Source: Xanthomonas theicola (GTDB lineage Bacteria; Pseudomonadota; Gammaproteobacteria; Xanthomonadales; Xanthomonadaceae). From it: 64,000 nt of DNA. Both the position numbers and the translations under genes were made by a program. The number at the start of each line of letters is the position of its first letter. Position 1 is the first letter of the stretch. Positions 9,150-17,654 of this stretch are shown one piece after another. The notes beneath the pieces were generated by a model that was not told the DNA's origin, ran no database searches, and was given only the letters and a program-made list of their open reading frames with translations. The DNA lies in the NCBI RefSeq assembly GCF_014236795.1, contig NZ_CP049017.1, forward strand, positions 2,520,001 to 2,584,000. Reading direction: 5' to 3'.

Positions 9150-9319
9150 TGATGTCCCGGCGCAAATCGCTGTCAAGCGATTTGATGAAAAAAGTGCAAA
9201 ATTCTTAAAAAAGTGGATTTTTTCGCAACTTCAGCCCAACCCCTCCTACAGATAAAGCGAAGATGCAGCGCACTCGCGACCATCCCCCCCCCCCCCGGGT
9301 CCCCGGTCCCGAGTCCCGA
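9150..9319. other. Convergent intergenic region with AT-rich core and C13 tract
   Basis: No gene is seen. The interval holds a perfect 8-bp hairpin at 9164-9183 (AAATCGCT, loop GTCA, AGCGATTT). An AT-rich core at about 9180-9232 with A6 and T6 runs is striking in this GC-rich DNA. A run of 13 C residues (9284-9296) and an inverse heptad array at 9304-9318 follow. It could be a bidirectional terminator or hold a small RNA. Confidence 0.5.
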
Positions 9320-9664
9320 TCAAACCGCCGCGGTAATCACGATCTCGATCTTCCAGTCCGGATTGGCCAGCCTGGCCTGCACGGTGGCGCGCGCCGGGGT
9401 GCTGCCCGGCGACACCCAATCTTCCCAGACCTTGTTCATTTCCGCGAACTCGGCCAGGTCGGTCATGAAGATCTCCGCGCGCAGGACCTTGCTCTTGTCG
9501 CTGGCCGCGCGCGCCAGCAGTGCATCGATCGCCGCCAGTACCTGGCGGGTCTGCCCGGCGATGTCGGCGCCAGTGTCATCGGCGATCTGCCCTGCCAGAT
9601 AGGCCACGCCATTGTGCACGGTCATTTCCGACATGCGCGGGCCGGTATCGAAACGCTGGATCAT
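9320..9664 (-). CDS. ridA: RidA family enamine/imine deaminase
   Basis: This 114-aa RidA/YjgF/UK114 family protein forms trimers that hydrolyse reactive enamine and imine intermediates made by PLP enzymes. The family motifs VAYLAGQIADDTGADI, TDLAEFAEMNKVWEDW and STPARATVQARLANPDWKIEIVITA are visible. The substrate-binding arginine in PARATVQARL is retained. The ATG at 9664 overlaps the stop of the upstream DUF998 gene (ATGA on the minus strand), so the two are coupled. The subgroup (RidA versus Rid4-7) was not resolved. Confidence 0.88.
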   Translation of the reverse strand: MIQRFDTGPRMSEMTVHNGVAYLAGQIADDTGADIAGQTRQVLAAIDALLARAASDKSKVLRAEIFMTDLAEFAEMNKVWEDWVSPGSTPARATVQARLANPDWKIEIVITAAV

Positions 9665-10347
9665 GATGCGCTGTCCTGAAGAAGGGAAACCCGGGCATTG
9701 TCGCGCGATTGCGCCAAGCCTGCAGGGCGCCACAGCCGGTACGCGACCAGCAGCAGCCAGCCCAGGATCAGCGCGATCGCCAGCTTCTGGGTCAGCACGC
9801 GCGGCGGCGCCCGCCACAGCACGTGCACCCACAGCGCCACGAACGCCGCGGCGGCCAGCGCCGGCGCGGCGACGGCGAGACCGCGCCACGGCGGTTGCCG
9901 GCGCAGCCACGCGCTCTGCAACAGCATCGCCGTGGTCACGCACAGGAACGCGGCCTGCGCCGACAGCGCATGCAGCAGCGGCGCCAGCAACGGCGCGCGC
10001 TGCGGCAGGTAGCTGTCGCCGATCGCCACCCCGCACAGGCCCAGTGCGGCGCCCGCGAACAGCAGCGGCGGCGCGGCACTGCGCGCCGCCGACGGGGACT
10101 GCGCATACAGGCCGGCGGCGAGCGCGACGATGCCCACCGCCAGCAGCACGTAGACGATTCGCAGCAACAGCCCGCCCGGGCCATGCAGGTACAGACTCAG
10201 CGTCGCCTGCTGCCAGTGCAGGTCCGCACGCGACAGCTGCAGCGCCAGCGCCACGCCCAGGAACAGCAGGCACAGGACTGCGGCGAGGGCGCCGGCGGCG
10301 CGCGGCCAGCGTGGCGCTGCGGGGACGACGGCCATGGGCGGCGGCAT
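9661..10347 (-). CDS. DUF998-like integral membrane protein
   Basis: This 228-aa protein has six to seven hydrophobic helices and a short Pro-rich cytoplasmic N-terminus. The hydrophobic profile and the pattern GVAIGDSYLPQRAPLLAPLLHALSA fit the DUF998 family of unknown function. Two ATGs, 10347 and 10335, are possible starts; 10347 was chosen as the longer without running into the upstream GC-rich leader. It is transcribed away from mprF and coupled to ridA. Confidence 0.72.
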   Translation of the reverse strand: MPPPMAVVPAAPRWPRAAGALAAVLCLLFLGVALALQLSRADLHWQQATLSLYLHGPGGLLLRIVYVLLAVGIVALAAGLYAQSPSAARSAAPPLLFAGAALGLCGVAIGDSYLPQRAPLLAPLLHALSAQAAFLCVTTAMLLQSAWLRRQPPWRGLAVAAPALAAAAFVALWVHVLWRAPPRVLTQKLAIALILGWLLLVAYRLWRPAGLAQSRDNARVSLLQDSAS

Positions 10348-10542
10348 CGGTTCGGCTCCGGGGCGGATCGGGGGGACGCGACGCACCCCGACGCGGCGCC
10401 GACGTGCGATTCCACTATGATGCGCGTCGCCGGCGCCGTCGGTACAGCCCATCGGTACCGTCCAAGGGCCTGTCAACGCCACCGGGATAGACCACGCCGC
10501 ACTCGGGCGCGTGCGCGGCAGGTTGAAGAACGAGGGATCTTT

Positions 10543-10641
10543 ATGTCGATGAGCGAGCCAATGATGATGCGGCTGCATCCGCGCCCGGGTGCGGCGCGCC
10601 GGCGCGCCGCGGCCCGTGTCCGCGGCATCGACCGGCCCTAG
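10543..10641 (+). CDS. Possible 32-aa leader peptide upstream of mprF
   Basis: A short open frame starts with ATG 8 bases after a GAGGGA ribosome-binding site. It has two ATG-AGC/ATG-TCG starts close together, then four Met and many Arg residues (nine Arg in 32). It lies in the same orientation as mprF, 145 bases upstream of its start. An Arg-rich leader before a gene that uses charged lysyl-tRNA invites a translation-coupled attenuation model, but nothing else proves that it is translated. Confidence 0.35.
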   Translation: MSMSEPMMMRLHPRPGAARRRAAARVRGIDRP

Positions 10642-10658
10642 CCAACCCGGGCAGCGCC

Positions 10659-10790
10659 ATGTACCGTCCCCTTTCCGCTGCCAGGTCCGCCACCGCCGCG
10701 ACGGCCCACGCCGTCGATGCAGCGCACATGGGCAGCACCGGCGCGCGCCCTGCGCCGTCCTTCTTCTTCGTCTACGCTCGCCTGCAATGA
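10659..10790 (+). CDS. Possible 43-aa ORF overlapping the mprF start
   Basis: This short frame runs from the ATG at 10659 to a TGA at 10788-10790 that overlaps the mprF ATG as ATGA. The peptide has no recognisable domain, and the upstream Shine-Dalgarno sequence is weak. The exact start-stop overlap is the main reason to list it: it would couple mprF translation to this frame. It may equally be chance. Confidence 0.25.
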   Translation: MYRPLSAARSATAATAHAVDAAHMGSTGARPAPSFFFVYARLQ

Positions 10791-13351
10791 CCGACGCTGC
10801 ACTTCCCGCTCCCCACTCCCCTGCAGGCTGGCGCCGCGCGTTGCCGGTCGTGGTCAGCCTGCTGATCCTGGCGCTGGCGCTGCGCGCGCTGGCCACCGAG
10901 TTCAGCACCCACGGTTATGCCGCGATCCGCCACGCCTTCAACCAGCTCGGCGTCGGCCAGATCGCGCTGACCCTGCTGCTGGGGCTGAGCAGCTATGCCT
11001 GCTTGATCGGGTTCGACGCGGTCGGCCTGCACCGCAGCGGGCGCAAGCTGCATCCGATGCGGATCGGCGTCACCGCGTTCCTGGCGCATACGGTCGGGCA
11101 GACCCTGGGCTTCGCCGCGCTGACCGGCGGTGCGGTGCGCCTGCGTGGCTACGGCCGGGTCGGGCTGAGTCTGGCGGAGATCGGCCAGGTGGTGCTGATG
11201 AGCACGCTCGGCTTCGTGTTCGGCGCCTGGCTGCTGCTGGCGCTGGCGCTGGCGCTGGAACCGGCGGCGGCGGCGCTGGCGCTGCCGCTCGGCGCGCCGG
11301 CGGTGCGCGCGATCGGCGTCGCGCTGCTTGCCGGCTTCGGGCTGCTGCTGCTGCTGGCCGGGCGCGAGGGCCGCACGCTGCGCTGGCGCGACCACGCGCT
11401 GTGGTTGCCGGACCGGCGCACCGCGCTGGGCGTGACCGCGCTGAGCGTGGTCGAGCTGGGCCTGGCCAGCGCCGCGTTCTACGTGCTGCTGCCGAACGAA
11501 TCGGGGATCGAGTTCGTCGGCTTCGTCGGCCTGTACCTGGTCGCGGTGGTGGCCGGACTGATGTCGACCGTGCCGGCCGGGCTGGGCGTGTTCGAATGGA
11601 GCCTGCTCAAGCTGCTGCCCGGCGTGGCACCGGCGGCGGTGCTGGCGGCGGCGCTGATCTACCGCATCACCTACTACGTGGTGCCGCTGCTGCTGTCGGT
11701 GCTGATGGCCGCGGCCTCGGGCCTGCGCCGGCCGCTGGCCGCTGGCGCGGGCAGCGTGCGGGTGGCCTGGGGCACGCTGCGCCCGTGGCTGCCGCAGATC
11801 ATCGCCATCGCGGTGTTCGCGGTCGGCGCGGCGCTGGTCATCGACGGCACCCTGCCGACGCCGAAGCGGCGCCTGGGCATGGCGCCGCTGTCGATCGTGG
11901 AGACCTCGCACCTGCTGGCCAGCCTCGGCGGGGTGGTGCTGCTGCTGATCGGCCAGGGCCTGCAGCGGCGCAGCCATGCGGCCTGGGTGCTGGCGATCGG
12001 CATCTGCGTGCTGCTGCCGTTGCCGGCCTGGCTGCGCGGCGGCCACGTCTCGGTGGCGCTGTCCTCGTTGGTGGTGGCGATCGGGCTGTGGGGCGCGCGC
12101 CGCGAGTTCTATCGCCAGGGCGCGCTGCTCGACGAGGCCTGGTCGTGGCCGTGGATCCGCAACCTGGGCCTGGTGCTGATCGCGACGGTGTGGCTGCTGT
12201 TCTTCGTCTACAGCCATGTCGAATACCAGAACGAGCTGTGGTGGCATTTCGCGACCTCGGCCAACGCGCCGCGCGCGCTGCGCGCGGTGCTGCTGGTCAG
12301 CGTGGCGGTGGTGGTGTTCGGGCTGGCGCGGCTGTTGCACAGCACGCGCTCGCCGCTGCCGGCGGCCAGCGCGGCGCAGTTGGACGCGCTGACCCCGGTG
12401 CTGGCAGCGACCACCGATACCCAGGCCTGCCTGGTGCTGACCGGCGACAAGGCGCTGCTGCCCGACGAGGGCGGCCAGGGCTTCGTGATGATGCAGCGCT
12501 ACGGCGGCTCGTTGGTGGCGATGGGCGATCCGGTGGGAGCGCCGGAGGTGGCGCGGGCGCTGATCTGGCGCTTCCGCGAGGAAGCCGACCGGCTGGGCCT
12601 GCGCCCGGTGTTCTACCAGGTCGGCGAACAGCACTGGCAGACCTACCTGGACCTGGGCCTGACCCTGGTCAAGCTCGGCGAGGAAGCAATGGTGCCGCTG
12701 GAAGGCTTCCATCTGGAAGGCCGCGACCGCGCCGATCTGCGCCAGGCATGGAACCGCGGCAAGCGCAGCGGGCTGAGCTTCCGCATCTTGCCGCTGGAGC
12801 AGATCGATGTGCTGATGCCGGTGCTGGCCCAGGTCTCGCAGCAATGGCTGGAGGAAAAGGCCGGCGAGGAGAAGGGCTTCTCGCTCGGCAGCTTCGATCC
12901 GGCCTATCTGCGCCGCTTCCCGGTCGCGGTGGTCGAGGCCGAGGGCAAGGTCGTGGCGTTCGCCAACCTATGGCAAGCGCCGGCCGGGCGCGAACTGTCG
13001 GTGGACCTGATGCGGCACATCGCCGACGCGCCGAAGGGCACGATGGATTTCCTGTTCATCGAACTGTTCCTGTGGGGCCGCGACCAGGGCTACAAGCGTT
13101 TCTCGCTGGGCATGGCGCCGCTGTCGGGCCTCGCGCAACACCGCCTGGCGGGGCGCTGGAACCGTTTCGGCAACCTGATCGTGCGCCATGGCGAACGCTT
13201 CTACGGCTTCAGCGGGTTGCGCCGCTTCAAGTCCAAGTTCGCGCCGACCTGGCGCACCCGCTATCTGGCGGCGCCCGGCGGCATGCACCTGCCGGCGACG
13301 CTGCTGGACGTGACGCGGTTGATTTCGTTGGATCCCAGGAAGCCGGAGTAG
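10787..13351 (+). CDS. mprF: Bifunctional lysylphosphatidylglycerol synthetase/flippase
   Basis: This 854-aa MprF uses lysyl-tRNA to add lysine to phosphatidylglycerol and flips the product to the outer leaflet of the inner membrane. That lowers negative surface charge and protects against cationic peptides. About residues 20-560 are a multi-helix membrane domain (flippase; includes TVPAGLGVFEWSLLKLLP). Residues 570-850 form the cytosolic DUF2156 synthetase domain with GNAT folds (VMMQRYGGSLVAMGDPVG, FFIELFLWGRDQGYKRF-like core, FGNLIVRHGERFYGFSGLRRFKSKF). Length matches the family. It converges on an AcvB/VirJ-type gene whose relatives hydrolyse lysyl-PG, which supports the lysyl specificity. 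Confidence 0.92.
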   Translation: MTDAALPAPHSPAGWRRALPVVVSLLILALALRALATEFSTHGYAAIRHAFNQLGVGQIALTLLLGLSSYACLIGFDAVGLHRSGRKLHPMRIGVTAFLAHTVGQTLGFAALTGGAVRLRGYGRVGLSLAEIGQVVLMSTLGFVFGAWLLLALALALEPAAAALALPLGAPAVRAIGVALLAGFGLLLLLAGREGRTLRWRDHALWLPDRRTALGVTALSVVELGLASAAFYVLLPNESGIEFVGFVGLYLVAVVAGLMSTVPAGLGVFEWSLLKLLPGVAPAAVLAAALIYRITYYVVPLLLSVLMAAASGLRRPLAAGAGSVRVAWGTLRPWLPQIIAIAVFAVGAALVIDGTLPTPKRRLGMAPLSIVETSHLLASLGGVVLLLIGQGLQRRSHAAWVLAIGICVLLPLPAWLRGGHVSVALSSLVVAIGLWGARREFYRQGALLDEAWSWPWIRNLGLVLIATVWLLFFVYSHVEYQNELWWHFATSANAPRALRAVLLVSVAVVVFGLARLLHSTRSPLPAASAAQLDALTPVLAATTDTQACLVLTGDKALLPDEGGQGFVMMQRYGGSLVAMGDPVGAPEVARALIWRFREEADRLGLRPVFYQVGEQHWQTYLDLGLTLVKLGEEAMVPLEGFHLEGRDRADLRQAWNRGKRSGLSFRILPLEQIDVLMPVLAQVSQQWLEEKAGEEKGFSLGSFDPAYLRRFPVAVVEAEGKVVAFANLWQAPAGRELSVDLMRHIADAPKGTMDFLFIELFLWGRDQGYKRFSLGMAPLSGLAQHRLAGRWNRFGNLIVRHGERFYGFSGLRRFKSKFAPTWRTRYLAAPGGMHLPATLLDVTRLISLDPRKPE

Positions 13352-13472
13352 CCGGGACCCGGGACTCGGGAAAGCAACAGCAAAAGCGGGGGGTCTTACC
13401 GAGAAACGTTCTTCGGGTCCCCAGTCCGCAGTCCCCAGTCCCCAGTCCGCAGTCCCCAGTCCCCAGTCCCGA
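13352..13472. repeat. Facing GGGACTC / CCCCAGTCC arrays between mprF and virJ
   Basis: The 121-bp convergent spacer starts with GGGACCCGGGACTCGGGA at 13355-13372 and ends with a run of CCCCAGT-CCGCAGT type heptads (13417-13470) in inverse orientation. This is the same design as the ridA junction near 9.1-9.3 kb: two heptad arrays pointing at each other between convergent genes. A bidirectional transcription stop is the simplest role. Confidence 0.8.
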
Positions 13473-14873
13473 CTATTTCGCCCCGATCCGCCGCAGGATC
13501 TGCTGGGCCAGTTCCGCGTAGTCGCCCTCGAAGTGGTGGTCGCCGGGCAGCTTCACCAGCTGCGCGGCGCCGGGCGCCAGGTCCGGGCACAGCGCGTCGT
13601 CGTCGTCCTCGCCGTACACGCACAGGGTCTTCGCGCCCGGCATCTTCGCCACCTCCGGGGCGATCGGCAGGCCGTCGTTGCCGGAGCTGATCCAGTTGGA
13701 GACGTGGAACTCGTAGTCGGCGGTCTTGCCCAGCGACAGCAGCGCGGTGATCCGCACCTGCGCGCGCATCGCCGGCGGCAGTTGGTTGTAGGCGGCAGGC
13801 AGCACGTCGGCGCCCTGGGAGAAGCCGATCAGCACCACCTGCCCGCGCTGCCACAGGCGGCTGTAGTGGCGGTAGATCCGGTCCAGGTCGGTAGCGAAGA
13901 CCTGCGGCGTGCGTTCGCTCCAGAAGTAGCGCAGCGAATCCACCCCGACCACCGGGATGCCGGCCTTAGCCAGCGCGTCGGCGACCTGCTGGTCGAGCCC
14001 GGCCCAGCCGCCATCGCCGGAAACGAAGATCGCGAACACTGCGCTGTCGCCGGCCGCGCCGCCGGCAGGATCGGCCGGCACTTCCACCACCGGCAACCCG
14101 GCCAGATCGACCGGCGTGGGCGGCAGGCTGACACCGCGCTGCGCGCCCAGCGAACGCGCCGCCGCGCGCAGCCCGGGCAGCGGATCGCCGCCGGCGCTGC
14201 GGCGGAACGGCCGCGCCTGCGGCACCTTCTGCACAAACGCCTGGCTCTGCTGCGCGCAGCGCGCCTTGCCCGGCGCTGCGGCGGCCGCCAGCCACGGCAG
14301 CGGCAGCGCGGTGGGCTGCAACGCGCGCGCCGGCGCGGTGATGCCGGCGCCGCAGACCTGGTCGTCCAGCACCTGCACCGGGCAGAAGTCCTCGGTGAGC
14401 ATGCCGGCCAGCACGTGCTTGGGCGACTGCGCCGCGATCGCATAGGCCAGCGCGGCGCCGTCGCCGTCGCCGACCAGCAGCGGCAGGCGGTAGGTGGGCA
14501 CGTGATAGTAGGCCTGCACGTAGCGCGAGAAGTTCTCCACGTCGCCGGCGGAGAAGCCGCAGGTGCCGTCGATCTTGGCCAGCACCGCCTGCAGGTGCGC
14601 CGTGTCGATCACCGCCACCATCGCGCCGTCGCCGCGCAGCGCTTCGATCTGACGCGCGCGCTCCGCCTGGCCATGCTTGCCGCCGGCGAACCACAGCACC
14701 ACGCGCTCGGCCTCGCCCCGCGGCAACAGCACCGGCACTTGCTCGAAGCGACCGTGGCTGAGCTTTTCCGGGGCACCGGCCGGCGCTACGGCCGGCGCCG
14801 CCGAGGCGACGACCGGTGCGAACAACCCGGTCAGCACACATCCCCACATCCATCCGCCACGCGTTCGCATCAT
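13473..14873 (-). CDS. AcvB/VirJ family, probable lysyl-PG hydrolase
   Basis: This 466-aa exported alpha/beta-hydrolase has a signal peptide (about residues 1-26, cleavage after VASAA). It has two related halves, the length of AcvB rather than the shorter VirJ. The C-terminal VirJ domain has FAIFVSGDGGWAGLDQQ, the nucleophile elbow IGFSQGADVLP (serine), an acidic loop CVYGEDDDD and the histidine in LPGDHHFEGDY. Periplasmic AcvB/AtvA proteins of Agrobacterium and Rhizobium remove lysine from lysyl-phosphatidylglycerol and often sit beside lpiA/mprF. Here the gene converges with mprF, supporting the same role. Both ATGs at the N-terminus are possible starts. Confidence 0.85.
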   Translation of the reverse strand: MMRTRGGWMWGCVLTGLFAPVVASAAPAVAPAGAPEKLSHGRFEQVPVLLPRGEAERVVLWFAGGKHGQAERARQIEALRGDGAMVAVIDTAHLQAVLAKIDGTCGFSAGDVENFSRYVQAYYHVPTYRLPLLVGDGDGAALAYAIAAQSPKHVLAGMLTEDFCPVQVLDDQVCGAGITAPARALQPTALPLPWLAAAAAPGKARCAQQSQAFVQKVPQARPFRRSAGGDPLPGLRAAARSLGAQRGVSLPPTPVDLAGLPVVEVPADPAGGAAGDSAVFAIFVSGDGGWAGLDQQVADALAKAGIPVVGVDSLRYFWSERTPQVFATDLDRIYRHYSRLWQRGQVVLIGFSQGADVLPAAYNQLPPAMRAQVRITALLSLGKTADYEFHVSNWISSGNDGLPIAPEVAKMPGAKTLCVYGEDDDDALCPDLAPGAAQLVKLPGDHHFEGDYAELAQQILRRIGAK

Positions 14874-15058
14874 CCGGCAATCCTGAAAAGGCGTGTAAAG
14901 ATAATCCCGAATGGCGATGGCGCGAAGCGCGGCGTCGATGCCGGTTCATGCGGGATAGGCCAGAGCGTCGCGGCGGCATGGGCGCGGTCGGCGGCGCCCG
15001 GCGGCCGCTGCAGCCGCGGGACGGCATCCCGGAACGGGCCGCGCAACGCGACACAGCT

Positions 15059-15271
15059 TCAGCTGTCCGCGCCGGCCTCGGGATGGCGCGATCGCCACAC
15101 TGCCAGCGCCTGCCGGTAACGCTCCACCTCATCGTTGTACAGGTCATGGACGCACAGTGGGCAGCCGCTGTTGCAGCAATCGCCGGGCTCGGGCGGCAGC
15201 GGCGGTTGCGGGCGCGGATCGGCAGCGGCGGCAACGGGATCGGGTCTCACGGTGGGCGGGAGGCGACACAA
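15059..15271 (-). CDS. Small oxidoreductase-like domain protein
   Basis: This 70-aa protein matches the oxidoreductase-like (OXLD1 type) N-terminal domain family: PLPPEPGDCCNSGCPLCVHDLYNDEVERY holds the four conserved cysteines (CCNSGCPLC). In eukaryotes the same domain is linked to mitochondrial electron transport, and a metal or cluster may bind the cysteines. The bacterial role is unknown. The gene stands alone, 39 bases upstream of the HD-domain gene's stop side, and on the same strand. Confidence 0.8.
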   Translation of the reverse strand: MCRLPPTVRPDPVAAAADPRPQPPLPPEPGDCCNSGCPLCVHDLYNDEVERYRQALAVWRSRHPEAGADS

Positions 15272-15310
15272 GGCGGGCTGGCGCGTATTGCAGCAGGCGC
15301 CGCCGCGGGC

Positions 15311-15919
15311 TCAGCCAATCGCCTGGCGCAGGTTGGCGCGTGCCGCCGCGTCGTAGCGCGCATGGAACCGGTCGCTGAGGAAGATGCGCGGCTGCGCCAG
15401 CAGCGTCTTCAGGAACGCGCGGCGCTTGCGCCGGTACAGCCGGTCCGGCACCACGCCGCGATACTCCTCGGCGATGGCGCGATCGTAAGCGGCGAACACG
15501 GCGCGCTCGGCGCCGAGGATGGCCATGTCGCAATCCAGGAACAGCGCCGCCTCCGCGTCCACCGCATCGGCGGCCAACTGGCCGTGGTGCACGGTCAGTT
15601 CGATCAGCGCGGCGACCCGCGCCGCGTCCAGCCCGGCATCGGGCAGCCACTGCGCGATCGCCGCCTGCGCCAAGCGCGCCGACTGCATCTCGTTGTCGCC
15701 ACGCCCGGCCTGGTATACCGCGTCGTGGTACAGCACCGCCAGGTAGACCTCGCGCGGCTGCCGCCACCCCACCCCGGCGGCGACCTCTGCATAATGCGCC
15801 AGCACCGCCTGCACGTGGCCGAAGTGATGATAGGCGCGCGGCGGCGTGGCATAGGCCGCGTGCAGTTGCGTCCACTGCGCAGCCGGCAGCGTCAGCGGCG
15901 CCGGCGCCGGCACGCTCAT
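15311..15919 (-). CDS. HD-domain predicted metal-dependent phosphohydrolase
   Basis: This 202-aa HD-superfamily protein (COG4339 type, sometimes mislabelled as an NMDA receptor subunit) has YHHFGHV (about residue 29), the AVLYHDAVYQ HD dyad (about 64) and NEMQSARLA. A later DMAILGAERAVFAAYDRAIAEEY completes the metal site. The substrate is unknown, probably a small phosphorylated molecule. The ATG overlaps the stop of the upstream 2'-5' ligase-like gene (ATGA on the minus strand), so the two are co-translated. Confidence 0.85.
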   Translation of the reverse strand: MSVPAPAPLTLPAAQWTQLHAAYATPPRAYHHFGHVQAVLAHYAEVAAGVGWRQPREVYLAVLYHDAVYQAGRGDNEMQSARLAQAAIAQWLPDAGLDAARVAALIELTVHHGQLAADAVDAEAALFLDCDMAILGAERAVFAAYDRAIAEEYRGVVPDRLYRRKRRAFLKTLLAQPRIFLSDRFHARYDAAARANLRQAIG

Positions 15920-16554
15920 CGGCGCGGCGCCGCGCCATCGTGCGGCGCGACGAGCGCGTGTGCGGACAGCGCCCAGGTCGCTTCGTGCAGGTAGCGCCCG
16001 TGTCCTTGCACGCTGCGGATCAGGCTCAGCGTGGCGAGCGTCCAGCGCAGTTCCGGTACCGGCTGCAGCGGCACCGCCCGCTCGTCGTAGGCCAGGGTGA
16101 TGTGCGGAAGATACCCCACGCTGGCGTGTGTGGCCAGGCCATGGCGGCCGAGCTGCCGCTGCAGGGCCGCGCGCCGCTGGCGCAGCGGCGGCGGCTCGCC
16201 GTTGCCGCGCAACACCAGCGGCCGCGCCCGGGCGCGGCCGCCGAAACGGGCGGCCCGATGGAATCCCAGTTCGAACGGCGCCGACGCCAGCGCCTGGCCG
16301 GCGGCCCGCGCCTGCAGCAGCAGGCGCGGCGGGATGCCGGCGTACTCGCCCAAGTGATGCAGGGTGACGTGCAGGCGTCCGGGCGCAGCACCTGGCCGCG
16401 CAGACCATGCGCACCACGCAGGCGCACCCCGCGCGAACGCGCGCTGCACGGTGGCCGGATCCGGCAGCAGCGCCAAGCACAGGTTCTCGCGCGACGCCGG
16501 CCCCGCGAACCCGAGCGGGAACTGTGCGCCTGCGGGGAAAGCAGGGTGGGTCAT
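15916..16554 (-). CDS. 2'-5' RNA ligase / ThpR-like 2H phosphoesterase
   Basis: This 212-aa 2H-phosphoesterase has two HxTx motifs, HVTL (about residue 61) and HITL (about 150), placed as in ThpR (RNA 2',3'-cyclic phosphodiesterase). These enzymes process or ligate tRNA-like 2',5' or cyclic phosphate ends. The N-terminal PENLCLALLPDPA-like strand (here RENLCLALLPDPA) fits the family. It is coupled to the HD phosphohydrolase downstream, hinting at a shared nucleotide or RNA-repair role, which is inference. Confidence 0.85.
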   Translation of the reverse strand: MTHPAFPAGAQFPLGFAGPASRENLCLALLPDPATVQRAFARGAPAWCAWSARPGAAPGRLHVTLHHLGEYAGIPPRLLLQARAAGQALASAPFELGFHRAARFGGRARARPLVLRGNGEPPPLRQRRAALQRQLGRHGLATHASVGYLPHITLAYDERAVPLQPVPELRWTLATLSLIRSVQGHGRYLHEATWALSAHALVAPHDGAAPRR

Positions 16555-16648
16555 GGGCAGGATGCGGCGAAAGCCGCGGGCGGTCCGGCGACGGAGCGGG
16601 CCGCCATGGTAGCAAGCGCCGCGCAGCCGGGGCGTACGCTGGAACGCG

Positions 16649-16679
16649 AAAGGCCGGCCGGAGGATCCGGTCGGCCTTT
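16649..16679. terminator. Symmetric GC-rich hairpin, AAAGGCCG...CGGCCTTT
   Basis: An inverted repeat with AAAGGCCG-CCGG arms and a short AGGAT loop lies between the 2'-5' ligase-like gene and the four-helix protein gene, 90 bases past the latter's stop on the minus strand. The A3/T3 ends make a weak bidirectional intrinsic terminator. Confidence 0.5.
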
Positions 16680-16768
16680 GCGTCTGCGCGGCATCGGCGC
16701 GACGCCCACTGCGGGCAACGTGCCTGGTGCAGGAAACGGCCGGATGCGCGGGATCCGGCCGGCGGCGC

Positions 16769-17224
16769 TCAGGCGGCGTTCTTCATCGCCAGCTTGCGGG
16801 TGCGCATCACGTCGTGACAGGAACGCACTTCCGGCAGCAGGCGGGTGGCCGCATCGCGCGCGGCGACCGGAGTGTCGCTGTCGGCGATCGTTTCGTTGAA
16901 CGCCTTCAGCAGGCGATCCTCGGACTCTTCCAACTCCGCCACATAGCCGTACTTGGTGTCACCCAGCGCGGCACGCACCTTGCCGTACATCTGCTGCATG
17001 CTGCCGACCAGCGTTCCGTGCTCGTCCGGCGTACCGCCGGCGGCCTGGACCACGGCGCTCAGGCTGCTGACGATGTCCGACTTGACCCCAGCGATGCGCA
17101 GGAACAGCGCCGACAGTTCCGTGTCGCCGACCTTCTGCGCGGCTTCTTCGTAGAACTGCTTGCCGTCGCGGGAAATGGCGATGAGATCGTTGAGGCTGTG
17201 GGCGGTCTTGCTTTGAATGCTCAT
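16769..17224 (-). CDS. PA2169 family four-helix-bundle protein (DUF2383)
   Basis: This 151-aa all-helical, soluble protein fits the DUF2383/PA2169 ferritin-like four-helix bundle: LNDLIAISRDGKQFYEEAAQKV, ALFLRIAGVKSDIVSSL, VAELEESEDRLLKAFNETI. Such proteins are often induced in stress or stationary phase; some resemble ferritin but the metal-binding residues are not well defined. The ATG at 17224 follows a strong GGAG 8 bases upstream, and the longer open frame upstream is not coding-like. Confidence 0.88.
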   Translation of the reverse strand: MSIQSKTAHSLNDLIAISRDGKQFYEEAAQKVGDTELSALFLRIAGVKSDIVSSLSAVVQAAGGTPDEHGTLVGSMQQMYGKVRAALGDTKYGYVAELEESEDRLLKAFNETIADSDTPVAARDAATRLLPEVRSCHDVMRTRKLAMKNAA

Positions 17225-17654
17225 GGATGGAACTCCTTTCTGGGTGGGCTGGCGAGATCGCGCGACGGGCACGGCGGGTCGTGTCGCCCAACTCCTGCAT
17301 ATCGCTCGGCCGCGAATGAAGAATTGCCGCGTTGCGTCGTGGGACAGATGCTGGACACCGTGGCATGAAGTGCACGTGAGCCGAGACCGCCGCGTCCTCA
17401 CACGACGCTGGCAGGCATGAACAGGCGTTCATCGGCGGCAGACCGGCGCGGCCATGCGCCAGGCCGGCCCGGCCACTGCCCGGCACGCCGCGGACAGCTC
17501 AGCCCATGCCGACCCGCGTTCCTGCGCAGCCACGGTGGAGGACCGCCGCCGGCGGCGGAGGGCCTCGATCGCCGCGTCTTGCGGCACGCCGCGCGCCGGC
17601 GACGCACTATGTTGGCGACGACGCCTCCCATCCGCGACTGCCGCAAGGTGCGCC

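Noticed and set aside
10772..12844. 690-aa antisense ORF across mprF
   Set aside because: Gln/Arg/His-rich shadow of the mprF codons, no ribosome site, no domain.
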